Origin: Polytrichum commune
Lineage: Eukaryota > Streptophyta > Polytrichopsida > Polytrichales > Polytrichaceae
Assembly (NCBI GenBank): GCA_950295325.1
Contig: OX485806.1
Location: 23,436,001-23,500,000, forward strand
Reading direction: 5' to 3'
DNA length: 64,000 nucleotides
Position numbers and translations under genes: made by a program. The notes below the pieces were generated by a model. It was not told the origin of the DNA and made no database searches. It saw only the letters and a list, made by a program, of their open reading frames with translations. Positions 36,155 to 46,110 of this stretch are shown here, piece after piece (positions within the stretch are counted from its first letter, which is position 1; each line of letters starts with the position of its first letter).

Positions 36155-39100
36155 ATGGCAAGAACTAAGCAAACAGCCCGTAAAGGTATAACCACAATAC
36201 CTATGTGCACGTCAATGTTATATGAGTTATAGAATCCGTGATAATATTGGGCTATGCTGAGTACTTACATGTGCATTGTCTTCTGCAGTATCGGGAGGTG
36301 TGGGCAGACGGGTGAATTACGATGTTGAAGTTTTGGGCCCAGATTTGCAATGGTTCATGCAGTATAGTGGTTTCGGAGAGACAACGGTGCTCTCGCTTTA
36401 CACGAGGACTGGGCCCAATTCCACATGGAGAAAGTACATGAAGGCAAAACATGTACTGGACATTCAAACGGATGGGAGCCGGGTATTGATAATGTGCAAG
36501 TCGCCTGAACGGAAGAAGGACTTCAAGGTTGCAGCACTCGTGGAGACTTTCTCATATGCGGATGTGAATGAAGAGCTCAACAATGAGGGAGAGAACATCC
36601 GCTTATTGAACGGTGATTTCCTCACCTATTGTATACTATATTGCGAGACCAATGTGCACACGAAGTCCGTGGAGGAGAGGTCAGTAATGATCGAGCAGGA
36701 CTACAAGTCTGCTCTAGCACGAGTGAAGGTTATAGTTGAGGAGGCAAAGGCGGCAAGGTTGGAAGCATCTTTGAAGAAGAAGGAAATCCGCGATGGCAAG
36801 AGGAAGGATCTTGCTGATGTACGTGCCACCTCGTCTAGGAAGAAGACGAGACCCGATGAAGGACAACCACTGATTGTCGAAGACACTGACGGCCAGGATG
36901 TTGTCTCCAAGAGAGGCAAGAAGAAAACACCTGAGGATAGTCCATTTCTTGAACTCGAGAAGATTCCCAAGCGATCAATGCATGGGCCTCCAGACAAATC
37001 GGTTGGAGACAGGTTGATGGATATGGAGTTGTTCAAGAACAAGTACCAAAGGGTGTGGATATTCGGTGAAGGCGTGAATGGCTATGTCAATATTGACAAT
37101 ATAGAGCGGGGAGATGCAGGGTATAATTGCCGACCCATATCCGAGGCGCATTTGAAGGAGATCAAGACATGGTTATTCAACTATGCCTTCATTCCGAAGA
37201 TTCCTCCCAACTTCTTGACAATCGTTCCTTCGGATAGGCGAACTAAACCATTCAATTTTGAGGAGGTGAAGGACAAATCATTCCACGTGGTAAATGGACA
37301 GCACACGTTAGCAGCCTGTCTCGAGTATGTGAATGACCCTAGCAGCACAGATGAGGTGAAGAGGTTTTTCTCGAAATGGCCTTGTAATGTGGTCTGGGCC
37401 CCTGAAGGTGATGACGACCCTCTGTTCCACCTCTCTGGTGTTCTGAACCTGGATAGTGAGTACAGGAAGCACTTTCCGTCATTTACGGAGTGCATTCAGC
37501 ACGCTAGGAAGACCTGGATTAGGCGAGGAAGACCTGACCGAACTGTACGCGAGAAGGCCAGCAACACGGAAGCTTTTAAGAAGTGGAAGGTATTTTTCAA
37601 ACCTGTGACTTTTGAATTTCTCATTTCTGTGACTCCCACGGGTGTTCACCCGTGGGCGACTATCATGTTGTTGGTGATTGCTGGAAATACATGGAGGTTT
37701 TTTTCATAGAGATTGATACATTGCCGGTGTTTGATATAGGCATTTATTACGTGCGTCATGTGGACGTTCCGCGTGGAGAAGGAGACCAACCTGATCATGG
37801 AGCACGTCTTGCCTGTATTGGGCGATGACATATGGAGGAAGTGGGAGCGGATATTCAAGGATTACGAGAGTGGTGACTATGTAGACCCGAAGACCGGAGC
37901 TCTTATGAAAGAGACAAAGGGGTTTAAGTCGAAGAAGGTGGTCAAGAACGACCTGAAACAATTTCGGGGCTTGACAGAGATGGAGCTCGACATGGCAGCG
38001 AATCAAATCCTCACCACCAGAGATGGAGAGGAGCACCCTCGACATACCTTGAAGACTGTGCGCGATTGGGCGATGAACAGGAAAAAGAAGAATGAAACTT
38101 ATATCGCGATGGCACAGTGTCTAGACCCGACTCCATTGTACATTGTCCACATCGATCAGAAAGAGACCATTGATCGTGATTGTTGGAGAGTATGGAAGTA
38201 TGCGAATAAGTTTGGTAAACTCCAGCGAGAACGACTTGTAGACTTGCTTGGAGCGGAGTACCTTCTTGGCGCTATGAACCCCACAAGGAAGAGAGTACCT
38301 ATTCCGGACCGGTTTAAAGAAGGAGTGAGGAACATTTTAGGTACACATAACACCGAGGTTACACCCGAGCATGTCGTGTTGTCTATTGACAACAACTACA
38401 AGATCAGTGGTGGGACAGTGCTTGCACCAGTCCTGCACGCGTACATGGACACAAGGTTTCTCCCCGGAGTCCAGGCGGGAAAAGACACTGGGGGGCGTGT
38501 GAAGGAGTGTATGGATTCCACTCTGCAAGGTCTTCGTCGTGATTTCCCAGGCATTTTAAACTCCCCCCAATTGTGGACTGTGATTTCAGAATATCCGGAT
38601 CGGCATTTCATTCACAATGTGCTGAAGGCGCACCTTCCGAGCAACGCCAGATTTTGTGACGCCTTATACCATGGTACTAAAGAGGAGAAAATTGCATCTC
38701 GCGATTGCTTCTTCGAATCAAATGCTCTTCGGGTTACAAACTGCATTTTTCCGAATAGGGGCGAATCAAGTTCGGAGGTGGCTGTGCGGCTCTGTGGAGG
38801 CCGGAAGATGTTGGACGTCCATGACCCGGGGCGATATAAACGTTATTCAGTGAAAAGGGCGTATTCCAATGAGGAGGCCAAGTGTTTATTCAAGGGGGAG
38901 TTGAGGATGCAGACCTACATAGATATCATCAAGCCTTCATGTCTTGAGGGGTCTTCTTTTCTCAATATTTGTGGAGGCAATAAGGCGCACATAGTGGCAC
39001 ATGTAAGTAATGAGCATCTTTTCCCCTAAGTGGTTCTTGAATTTCTGAATATTATCGTTGGTTTGGATGGTGTTTTGGATAACCTAACCATAAACCAGGT

Positions 39101-42100
39101 TGGGAGGCCCACGGGTGAACACCCGTGGGCCTAGACATCCACCTGGTTGATAGCCACCTTCTCGATAGCTTTCCTGACAATTAGTTGGTAGACAAATAGT
39201 TGGGACTATTGGTTTAATTCTATTCGCTTTTGGATGTAGACTAATTTGATTGAGAAGTTATTTATCTCATGCCTTGGTTTTTGCAGGCATTGGGTATGAA
39301 GGTGTTGAATATTGTGCCGGCAGAGATGCTAGAGGTGGCGAAGACGAAGATGATTGCCGCAGTTGACTGGAGCATACAAAGGTGGAATGAGGAAGGAAAA
39401 TTCGCTGCCCAGGATTTGGAAGAGGAAGAAGGGCGTATCGATGTGGATTCCATCATTGAGCGCGAGATTGGAAGAAAGCGTGCGAATGACATAAATGAAG
39501 AGGACGTAGAAGAGGAGGAGGAGGAGGAGGAGGAAGAGGTGGAGGAGGAAGATGACCCAGTTGTTGTCCTAGGGGAGTCTGCGGAGGAAGAGGAAGTGGC
39601 CGACGAAGAGGAAGAGGAAGAGGAAGAGGAAGAGGAAGAAGAGGTGGTCATGGACGACGCACTGGCGGAGGCCATGGCTGAGGTCATGGCAGAGGTGGAG
39701 GAGGAGGCCTTCAATTACAAGGCGTCAGCCATGGCGGAGGCCTCTTTGGAGGCCATGTCCCCGGAGCAGGTTCCCCACGGGTGTTCACCCGTGGGGGAGG
39801 GGGAGGGGGAGGGTGAGGAGGAGCGGCAAGAGGATGCTTCCAACTTAGAGGAAGTTGGTCGTCCACAAGCCGAGCACAGTGTCCATCACCCTGTGGGATC
39901 TTTCTCGTCTGGGATCCCATCTACACCCGGCCGCGGGTTTGCACAGTTTGACACATCTAGACGAAGTCAAGAACAACTAGATGTTCAACCTATGGAAGAA
40001 TATGAGGAGGATGAGCGTCCGCAGTCAGCTAATCCTGCTGCAAGGTCTGCATCGAAACCGACTGCAAGAAAGAAAATGAAAGCTCCTCGAAGGGGAAGGT
40101 CATCTCTACGTCCTGCTAGAGTTGGAGATCACTCGCGGTCTTCGGAGGCAACGGAGCATTCTGGTCTTTATCGCGAGGTTGAATCTGGCCAAGCGGATGT
40201 TCCGCGGGATGCAATCATGTCTGAAGCTGTGCATGTTGAAGGGACAAACACAGATTTGAACGTCAGCTCACCTGTTGAGGACGTTGCCGCTGCCGTTCTC
40301 GAGGTGCTAGGACATGGGCGATCAAATCGTGATTCACCTGGTGTTGTGGTTGCAGAAGAGCCTACTGTAGCGGCACCATCCAATGAAGCAGAGGAGGTTA
40401 TTCGAACCGAAGTCATATGCTTGGATAGTGATGACGATGTGCCCGAAAGATGCGTAGAACTAGACGTGAGGGTGAAGGTGAGAGATCGAGTTCCACATCG
40501 GATTCGGGGGACGTTTGCGGACTACATGACGGATGATTCCGAGGATGAGGATTATGGGAAGCCTGGGTACAACATAGTGAAACTCAACTTTGTTGATGAC
40601 CCTCACCCGGTGTTTGCTGGGAGACCTGACATGGGCAAGGAATCGGATGGGAAGGACAAGGTGCATTTTGCCCCATTTGTGGACAAATACTTGGTAGATG
40701 TGCCCGAGAACGTGCGATTGAATCTTGCGCATTTGTACACGTCGTACGATTATCACAAGATGTTCGCTTATCTCTCCACACCAGCGTTTTGTGAAGCAGT
40801 GAAGGTGAAACATATTCTTCATGCCGCTGCATTAAAGAAAATGAGAAAGAGATGGACAGCGTTCGAAGCTCCCAAACATCGTGATGAACGAGGTCAATTC
40901 GCGGGGTCCTCGGCCGCTCAAGCCGGCAGTGTTGTGGACTCTACGTTGGAGATCATTGACATTACTGGAGTGCCAGAGTCTCCAAGGAGGGAAGTCGATG
41001 TTGCAGTTGCGGAGTCCTCAAGCCCTCATGTCGAACGTGTTGCTGAGGGTCAACCGGCATCGTCCGAAATGGTAATACATACTCCCTTTCCAATGCTATA
41101 TTGTGTTTGGCGGTGGAAGCAAACTCGTCAAGATTTCTAAAAGTGTCTTTGCAACAGGTGTTGGTTGCGGCAGAACGGGATGTCATTCCACCGAGTTCTC
41201 ATGACGACCCTGCACATGGTGGGGATCCCCCCCTAAGCCAAGCTCAAGGTATCATATATAGTGTTATTTGAATGCAATTGGTCCCACGGGTGAACACTCG
41301 TGGGACCACCTGTTTATACTTTTCAATTTCCATACAAATTGTTATCTCTCGAGTAATATTTATATAAGGGACTTTTGATATTGTGCCCACGGGTGTTCAC
41401 CCGTGGGAGATTATGGGTTTGAGCGTGTGGATCTCATAAGTCATGTGTGCATGTGGTCACAGGTCATACAGCCACTGCCGGAATACCACCTTCGGTACGA
41501 TATTTTCCTCGATCTCGCAAAACTAATCCATAAATGTGGAGGCATTCTTTTATCTTGCATACTCATGTGTACCCAACGTGTTGTTTCATTCGATAAAAAT
41601 CATGTAGAATATACTTTTTCCTTAGATAGAAATTCTTTACAATGACTTTCAATTTTGTCATCGCCAGATCCTCACCTCTCCAACCACTGTTGTCCATCGG
41701 AGAGAGAAGATATGGTTAGTGCTGGATGTGAACGGGATCCTGGTGAGGTCAACAAAGTGCGACAATGTCAACACCAGGAAGACTCTTGAATCACAACATA
41801 GCCCTCAGATAACTGGGGAGTTGGTTCCACTTTTTCTCCCATATAGTGCCCTCATACCTAGGAGAGGACTGGGACGCTTTCTGCGTTTTGTTCTCTCAAA
41901 CTTCCATGTTGTCATCTGGTCGTCGAAGCTTATGAAGAATCTTCAGCCAATTGTCCGGCACTTCTTCAATGGTTGTAGACATCCAGAGTATGTGTTTGGG
42001 CAAGAATTGTGTCACACTCTGAAGGATGAGAGAGGACAAGTTCTTCCTAGTCCTATGAATGCTGATTCAAGCTTCTTCATGAAAGACCTGTGCGCATTTT

Positions 42101-42450
42101 TTGAGTGGAGCCGGACGCATCCAGTGCCGCATACGAAGCAACCCAGTCATAGGACTACATTACTTGTTGATGACTCCCCTTACAAATGCATCCCAAACCC
42201 TCCTGGGAGCTACATTAACCCTGTACCATTTATGTCAAACCAAAGCTTGGATACTCTGCATAGTTACCTGCAAAGGCTCTTGAGTTCTCAACAGTATGTG
42301 CCAGATTTTGTGGGGAGCAACCCTTATCCATCAGGACAGGGACCCTTCAATCTAGAGCTGCCAAGTTCTCTGATTTATAAGCAATCATTAGTTAGACATA
42401 AAATACTGACTTCTGCCCGTATGGTTCCAGAGGCTCAGATGTTAATGTAG
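36155..42450 (+). CDS. giant chimeric protein: histone H3 tail mimic, ParB-like, methyltransferase-like and FCP1-like parts
   Basis: Predicted exons: 36115-36185 (ATG 36155), 36289-37589, 37740-39002, 39287-41071, 41158-41248, 41463-41494, 41668-42450; GT-AG junctions in matching phase, 1761 aa. Residues 1-10 MARTKQTARK equal histone H3 with its initiator Met; VSGGVGRR follows where H3 has STGGKAPR. Then coiled coil and Lys/Arg clusters, and a ParB-like segment (about 280-400; YNCRPISEAHLKEI, VVNGQHTLAA at 344-353). Residues about 835-898 (YIDIIKPSC, SFLNICGG, ALGMKVLNIVPAEMLEVAK) resemble the SAM-binding end of N6/N4 DNA methyltransferases with a degenerate motif I. An acidic tract (about 936-1007), PHGCSPVG encoded by a palindrome (about 1028), VICLDSDDD (about 1240, SUMO-interaction-like) and an FCP1/NIF HAD-like domain (about 1515-1690; VLDVNG, VIWSSK, LLVDDSPYK) follow. 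The second catalytic Asp is Asn, so phosphatase activity is doubtful. A nuclear chromatin role is inferred. Two adjacent genes instead of one remain possible. Confidence 0.62.
37635..37656. repeat. palindrome in intron 37590-37739
   Basis: Perfect 22-bp palindrome with TT centre inside the intron between the ParB-like exon and the next exon. Confidence 0.92.
39106..39131. repeat. palindrome in intron 39003-39286
   Basis: Perfect 26-bp palindrome (arm GGCCCACGGGTGA) with AA centre. The 3' flank ATCCACCTGGTTG resembles the spacer of array 2, so this is an isolated array unit. Confidence 0.92.
39773..39796. repeat. palindrome inside a coding exon
   Basis: Perfect 24-bp palindrome (arm CCCCACGGGTGT) within the 39287-41071 exon, in frame, encoding PHGCSPVG next to an acidic/Gly-Glu repeat. 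In this orientation the palindrome has no stop in any of its three forward frames. Confidence 0.92.
41281..41306. repeat. palindrome in intron 41249-41462, first copy
   Basis: Arms GTCCCACGGGTGA and TCACTCGTGGGAC-like with one G-T mismatch; the outer GTC/GAC pair extends the stem beyond the family core. Confidence 0.88.
41386..41407. repeat. palindrome in intron 41249-41462, second copy
   Basis: Perfect 22-bp palindrome with TT centre, 80 bp after the previous copy in the same intron. Confidence 0.92.
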
Positions 42451-42693
42451 ATTCCCTATTGGGGCCGCCTATAGTGCACATTTGCACTATCGGTACATTG
42501 TATTTGAAATGAGTGGATCTGAAACTTTGTTGCCTTTCAACTTCATTTGAAACTTGTTTTGGTTTTGTGGATTTTCTTCATGCAAACATGTCATGGTCAT
42601 GAATGTATCTCACTGGGAGTCTACTACTTTGCAACACTGCGGTGTTAGAGAATACCCGACTATTTCCGACCACAGTGAATGTCTGGCATTGTC

Positions 42694-42713
42694 CCACGGG
42701 TGTTCACCCGTGG
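42694..42713. repeat. palindrome downstream of the large gene
   Basis: 20-bp core with TT centre. After a 2-base asymmetry the flanks CATTG and CAATG pair again, lengthening the stem. Confidence 0.9.
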
Positions 42714-42932
42714 CAATGTGGTAGTTGATTCAATGAATGTATCAGGCCACTTGGACAATGTTAGTTGTGTTTTTGGGAATTATGGTTGTCATAGCGAATT
42801 TTAATATGTAGGACTTAGTCGGCTATAATTCATATGTTTTGAACATGTTCATCTTTACTAAAGGGCAACGGACGGGCTCCTCTTGCACATAATGTCCTTC
42901 TTCCATGGACTCTTATGTTATTGTATCCTAAC

Positions 42933-43543
42933 AGCATTCCCCATTCCAAACGCGACCTAAGAACTATATTGCCAGTCCACCATGTCGACAACGTCCTCCG
43001 GATGCTAACGCCGACTTCGCCGAAGTGACATCTCCATGCCCTAAGGTAATTCATTTTCCACATGAATCCCAATTTTTTTAGTTGTGTTTCATCCCAGGGA
43101 TTCTAATATCAATTTGTCGTTTGTTGTGGTAGACACATATGCTCCAAACACACGATGTTGCGCTCGCGGTTGCGGTGGCTGTTCCGGTCGCGGTTGAGGA
43201 GGCTGTTCCGGTCGCGGTTGAGGAGGCTGTTCCGGTCGATGTTGCGGGTCCGGTCACACGCGCTCGGGTGAAGAGACACCTTTCTCTCCAAACCACTCAC
43301 CCCAATGAGCCCACGGGCTCGGGAAATAGTTCTGGATGTTGGAGGTGTAGTTCACCCAATACCACCTCATCCATGTCTGATTACGTGGCTGCAAGGGTGA
43401 AACAACTTCGAGAAGCTACAGTTTTGATGGAGGAGAAAAAACGGCTTGAAGAAGTCAAGCGCAAGCAATGTACTATAGCTCAAAGACAACCTCATGACAA
43501 GATGTTGAAAATGATTAAGGATTCATACTCGTCTTGTAGATAG
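42933..43543 (+). CDS. possible additional exons or small second gene, function unknown
   Basis: Two open segments join in phase: about 42933-43045 (after CTAACAG, before GTAATTC) and about 43136-43543 (after TTGTGGTAG, stop TAG). They would encode HSPFQTRPKNYIASPPCRQR and more, then a VAVPVAVEEAVP repeat made by a 24-bp minisatellite (43160-43240), and a C-terminal coiled-coil-like stretch (YVAARVKQLREATVLMEEKK). No start codon in frame is obvious. They could be alternative 3' exons of the large gene or the end of a separate gene. I do not recognise the protein. Confidence 0.35.
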
Positions 43544-43567
43544 CCGGACCTTTATGGTGATAGATTT

Positions 43568-43589
43568 TCCACGGGTGTTCACCCGTGGA
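43568..43589. repeat. last well-preserved palindrome on the right
   Basis: Perfect 22-bp palindrome with outer T/A pair (arm TCCACGGGTGT). It lies 25 bp after the stop of the possible second gene. Confidence 0.92.
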
Positions 43590-43750
43590 TACAACAATTC
43601 ATATACTTTGTTCACATTTTTTGTGCCCACTGTGGCATCTATGATTCAATCAAATGATTTTTTGACCCTCATTTGTGTAGTCGGATATGATATGTAGACC
43701 TTCCTTCATGTGTTATGGATCTTGCATCGTGTGTTGCATGGCGTTGATTG

Positions 43751-44124
43751 GTCACGGGCGTTCACTCGTGGTTAGATGTATTTGTATTCTCTGAGTAGTA
43801 TTAAGTGCCCATGATAGCTTTTATGATTAGGCCCATTATATTTGCATACAGTTGTTGACATGCGCATGGTTGTTCCTTAGTGGTATCGACTTATGTTGTA
43901 TTATGGATATACTAGGCTCATCTGTTGCGGGGTGTTGGTTGGTCACGAGTGAACACCCATGGTGACAACTGGGCTAAGTTTTTATGTGGGCTAGAATAAG
44001 CATTATTTTAGCTTATATATATACACCAATGTGCATGAAATAGTGCCCTAGTCTATGTTGATGACCTTCCTCTTGTTCTAAACCTTGTCAATGATGGCAA
44101 TTCACGGATATTTACTCGTGAACC
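43751..44124. repeat. three decayed palindromes marking the right edge
   Basis: Degenerate copies at 43751-43771 (GTCACGGGCGTTCACTCGTG), 43941-43966 and 44101-44124. No copies are seen further right, so the palindrome-rich zone ends near 44.12 kb. Confidence 0.65.
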
Positions 44125-44279
44125 ACGTTCCCAATGCACGTTCCCATTGGTACGAATTGTCTCATAATGGCCCAATTGGCTCATTTTAGTTAATATCCCC
44201 ATTTGTGTTGTTTTGGCAAATCTACGATTAAGCATCAACATAAAGTAATTACAAAAATTCGGACCTCCCTGATTTAGTT

Positions 44280-45215
44280 ACGCTTATCAAAAGTGCATAC
44301 TTATTGATTTCTTAGTTGAATATATAGGACCTGCTCCCAATTGTGTACACTATCGAGTGAGTAGAGTAGACAGTTCCATTCTCATAACCCCCCAATATTA
44401 ACACAGATTGTCCCCTAAAGTCATGAAGCTCCACACATGTGGGTGTCATTTTCTGACGTGATGGAATAAATCATGAAGAGTCACACATGCAGTTATCACA
44501 TTTAATCCTTATATTCGTTAATTAGAGACTTTGGAAAGTCTCAAAATAAATGCAAATGATTTAATATCTAGTTCAATTTCTTATTATGAAGACATGTATT
44601 TATGCCAAATTGGTTAGTGCTGCCCATGCAAATCACTTTATTAAGTCACATTGAAAATATTTTTGTGTTTTTCTTGTTCTTTATTTGGAAAACTATGTCC
44701 TTCAATAGTCTCAAAATCATGAAAAAAGTCTCCGATTACCGAATATAGTGATAATTTGGCGTGATGGAAAAAATAAGTTAAGAGGGCACAAATTTGGGTT
44801 CCTTGAGAAAAACACTAACTGTACTCAAGTTTTCGTCTCCCAGGTTTTTGGAAATAAGTCGACCTATGCTGTGAATACGGGATGGGAGAGAATCTTCCCT
44901 TTGAATTTTTACATTACTTTCGAAAACTTGGAACTAAATTGTGATTCTTTTTGTAAAATGTTGTGATATCTATTTTCGCACCTTTGAAAAATTACCCCAA
45001 TATCACCTATGTACTATTACTTTACGAAATCACTTAAGTTGACGAAAACATGTTTGTCTATTCTAATTAATAAAACTTGAAAATGTAATCCAATCTCTTT
45101 TAAACATGTGTCTTTATGACATTTGTTCTTCGGTCCTCATTGAACCCACACACCAATTGAATACGGAGGTCTGATTAAGAAAAGTGATTGAATAATGCCC
45201 GCATACCTTACACAT
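44280..45215 (+). repeat. dispersed repeat, longer copy
   Basis: Its two ends match 57790-58040 in the same orientation: start TTATCAAAAGTGCATACTTA-like, end TTTTAAACATGTGTCTTTATG, GGTCCTCATTGAAC and CCTTACACATA-like. The ~700 bp between is missing in the other copy. No protein is recognised; the class is unknown. Confidence 0.5.
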
Positions 45216-45879
45216 ATCATCACATGAGAATTCACCCAACATTGTCAAAAAATATCAATCAAGGATTTTCTATGTCCCATAAATATTTGTCGAATCCAGA
45301 TGAAGACACCAGATAGATAGATAGAAACTCCGGTCCCTTTTTAGCAAGGGGCTAAAGGCACCATCATAGAGGTAGCAGTCAAACACTTCGGTGACATGGG
45401 AGTCGATTATCGGACGCGGCAATTATCCATCACTTGACTTCCATTATCGGTCAATGTTGACAAATTAAGCGTCACCAAGGAAAACCATGCATCTCGTTAT
45501 CTATCCATATATATGAGTAGAAAAGGGCTTTCAGTATGACTGCAGAATGACTGTGCTATGACTACGTTTGGGCCACTTTGAGCTATGTCAAAGGTGGTTC
45601 GAGTTTTCAAGTTTGGCGTCGATGTGCAATCATCTTAGGCACTTCACAAGTAGAAACAACATGGCGAAATGACACAAAAATGGCGCACGTTTGGCCTTTT
45701 AAACTTATATTAGAGTTCCCCTCCCAATTTTATACTGAACCTTTCAACATGCCAATAAATCATGAATCATATATCATATTGTGTCCCGTCACGATTATGA
45801 AAGAAAATGTCAAGTGCTTTAACTTGGCAACTCCCTTTGATTAGATGGTCCTTCCAACACTCACTTATTGGATGATCCT
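45216..45879. other. intergenic, no gene seen
   Basis: No supported gene; a (GATA)-type short run is near 45314-45327. Confidence 0.45.
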
Positions 45880-46110
45880 TACCGACACCTAGTCCATCTA
45901 GCAATATTGGAGTACTGTATAGAGGAGGAGTTGAACCCCTGACCTCCTCAGTATGGGCGGATGTCCTAGTCAACTCTCCAAACAAGCTTGCGTGAAAGCT
46001 TCAAGAGCTTACTATTGTTTGGCCTACATTATTCATAATCCACCCACATTATTCGAGAAGAAGTCTATGGGAGGCGAACTAGGGTTCTGGCCTCTGCTGA
46101 GGCCACGTCG
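45880..46110 (-). mobile_element. possible tRNA-derived SINE
   Basis: On the minus strand the element contains GGTTCAACTCC at 45927-45937, one base from the pol III B box, within GGAGGTCAGGGGTTCAACTCC, which looks like a tRNA T-arm. The part near 46050-46110 (GTCTATGGGAGGCGAACTAG) is found inverted at about 50045-50125 with the same ends. An A box is not convincing. Class is tentative. Confidence 0.3.

Noticed and set aside
39262-39714. Serine-rich minus-strand frame
   Set aside because: It is the complement of the GAA/GAG-rich acidic tract of the large gene; simple-sequence shadow.
19261-44124. Palindromes as transcription terminators
   Set aside because: Factor-independent hairpin terminators are bacterial, copies lack a following U run, and many lie inside introns or coding DNA of plant-type genes.
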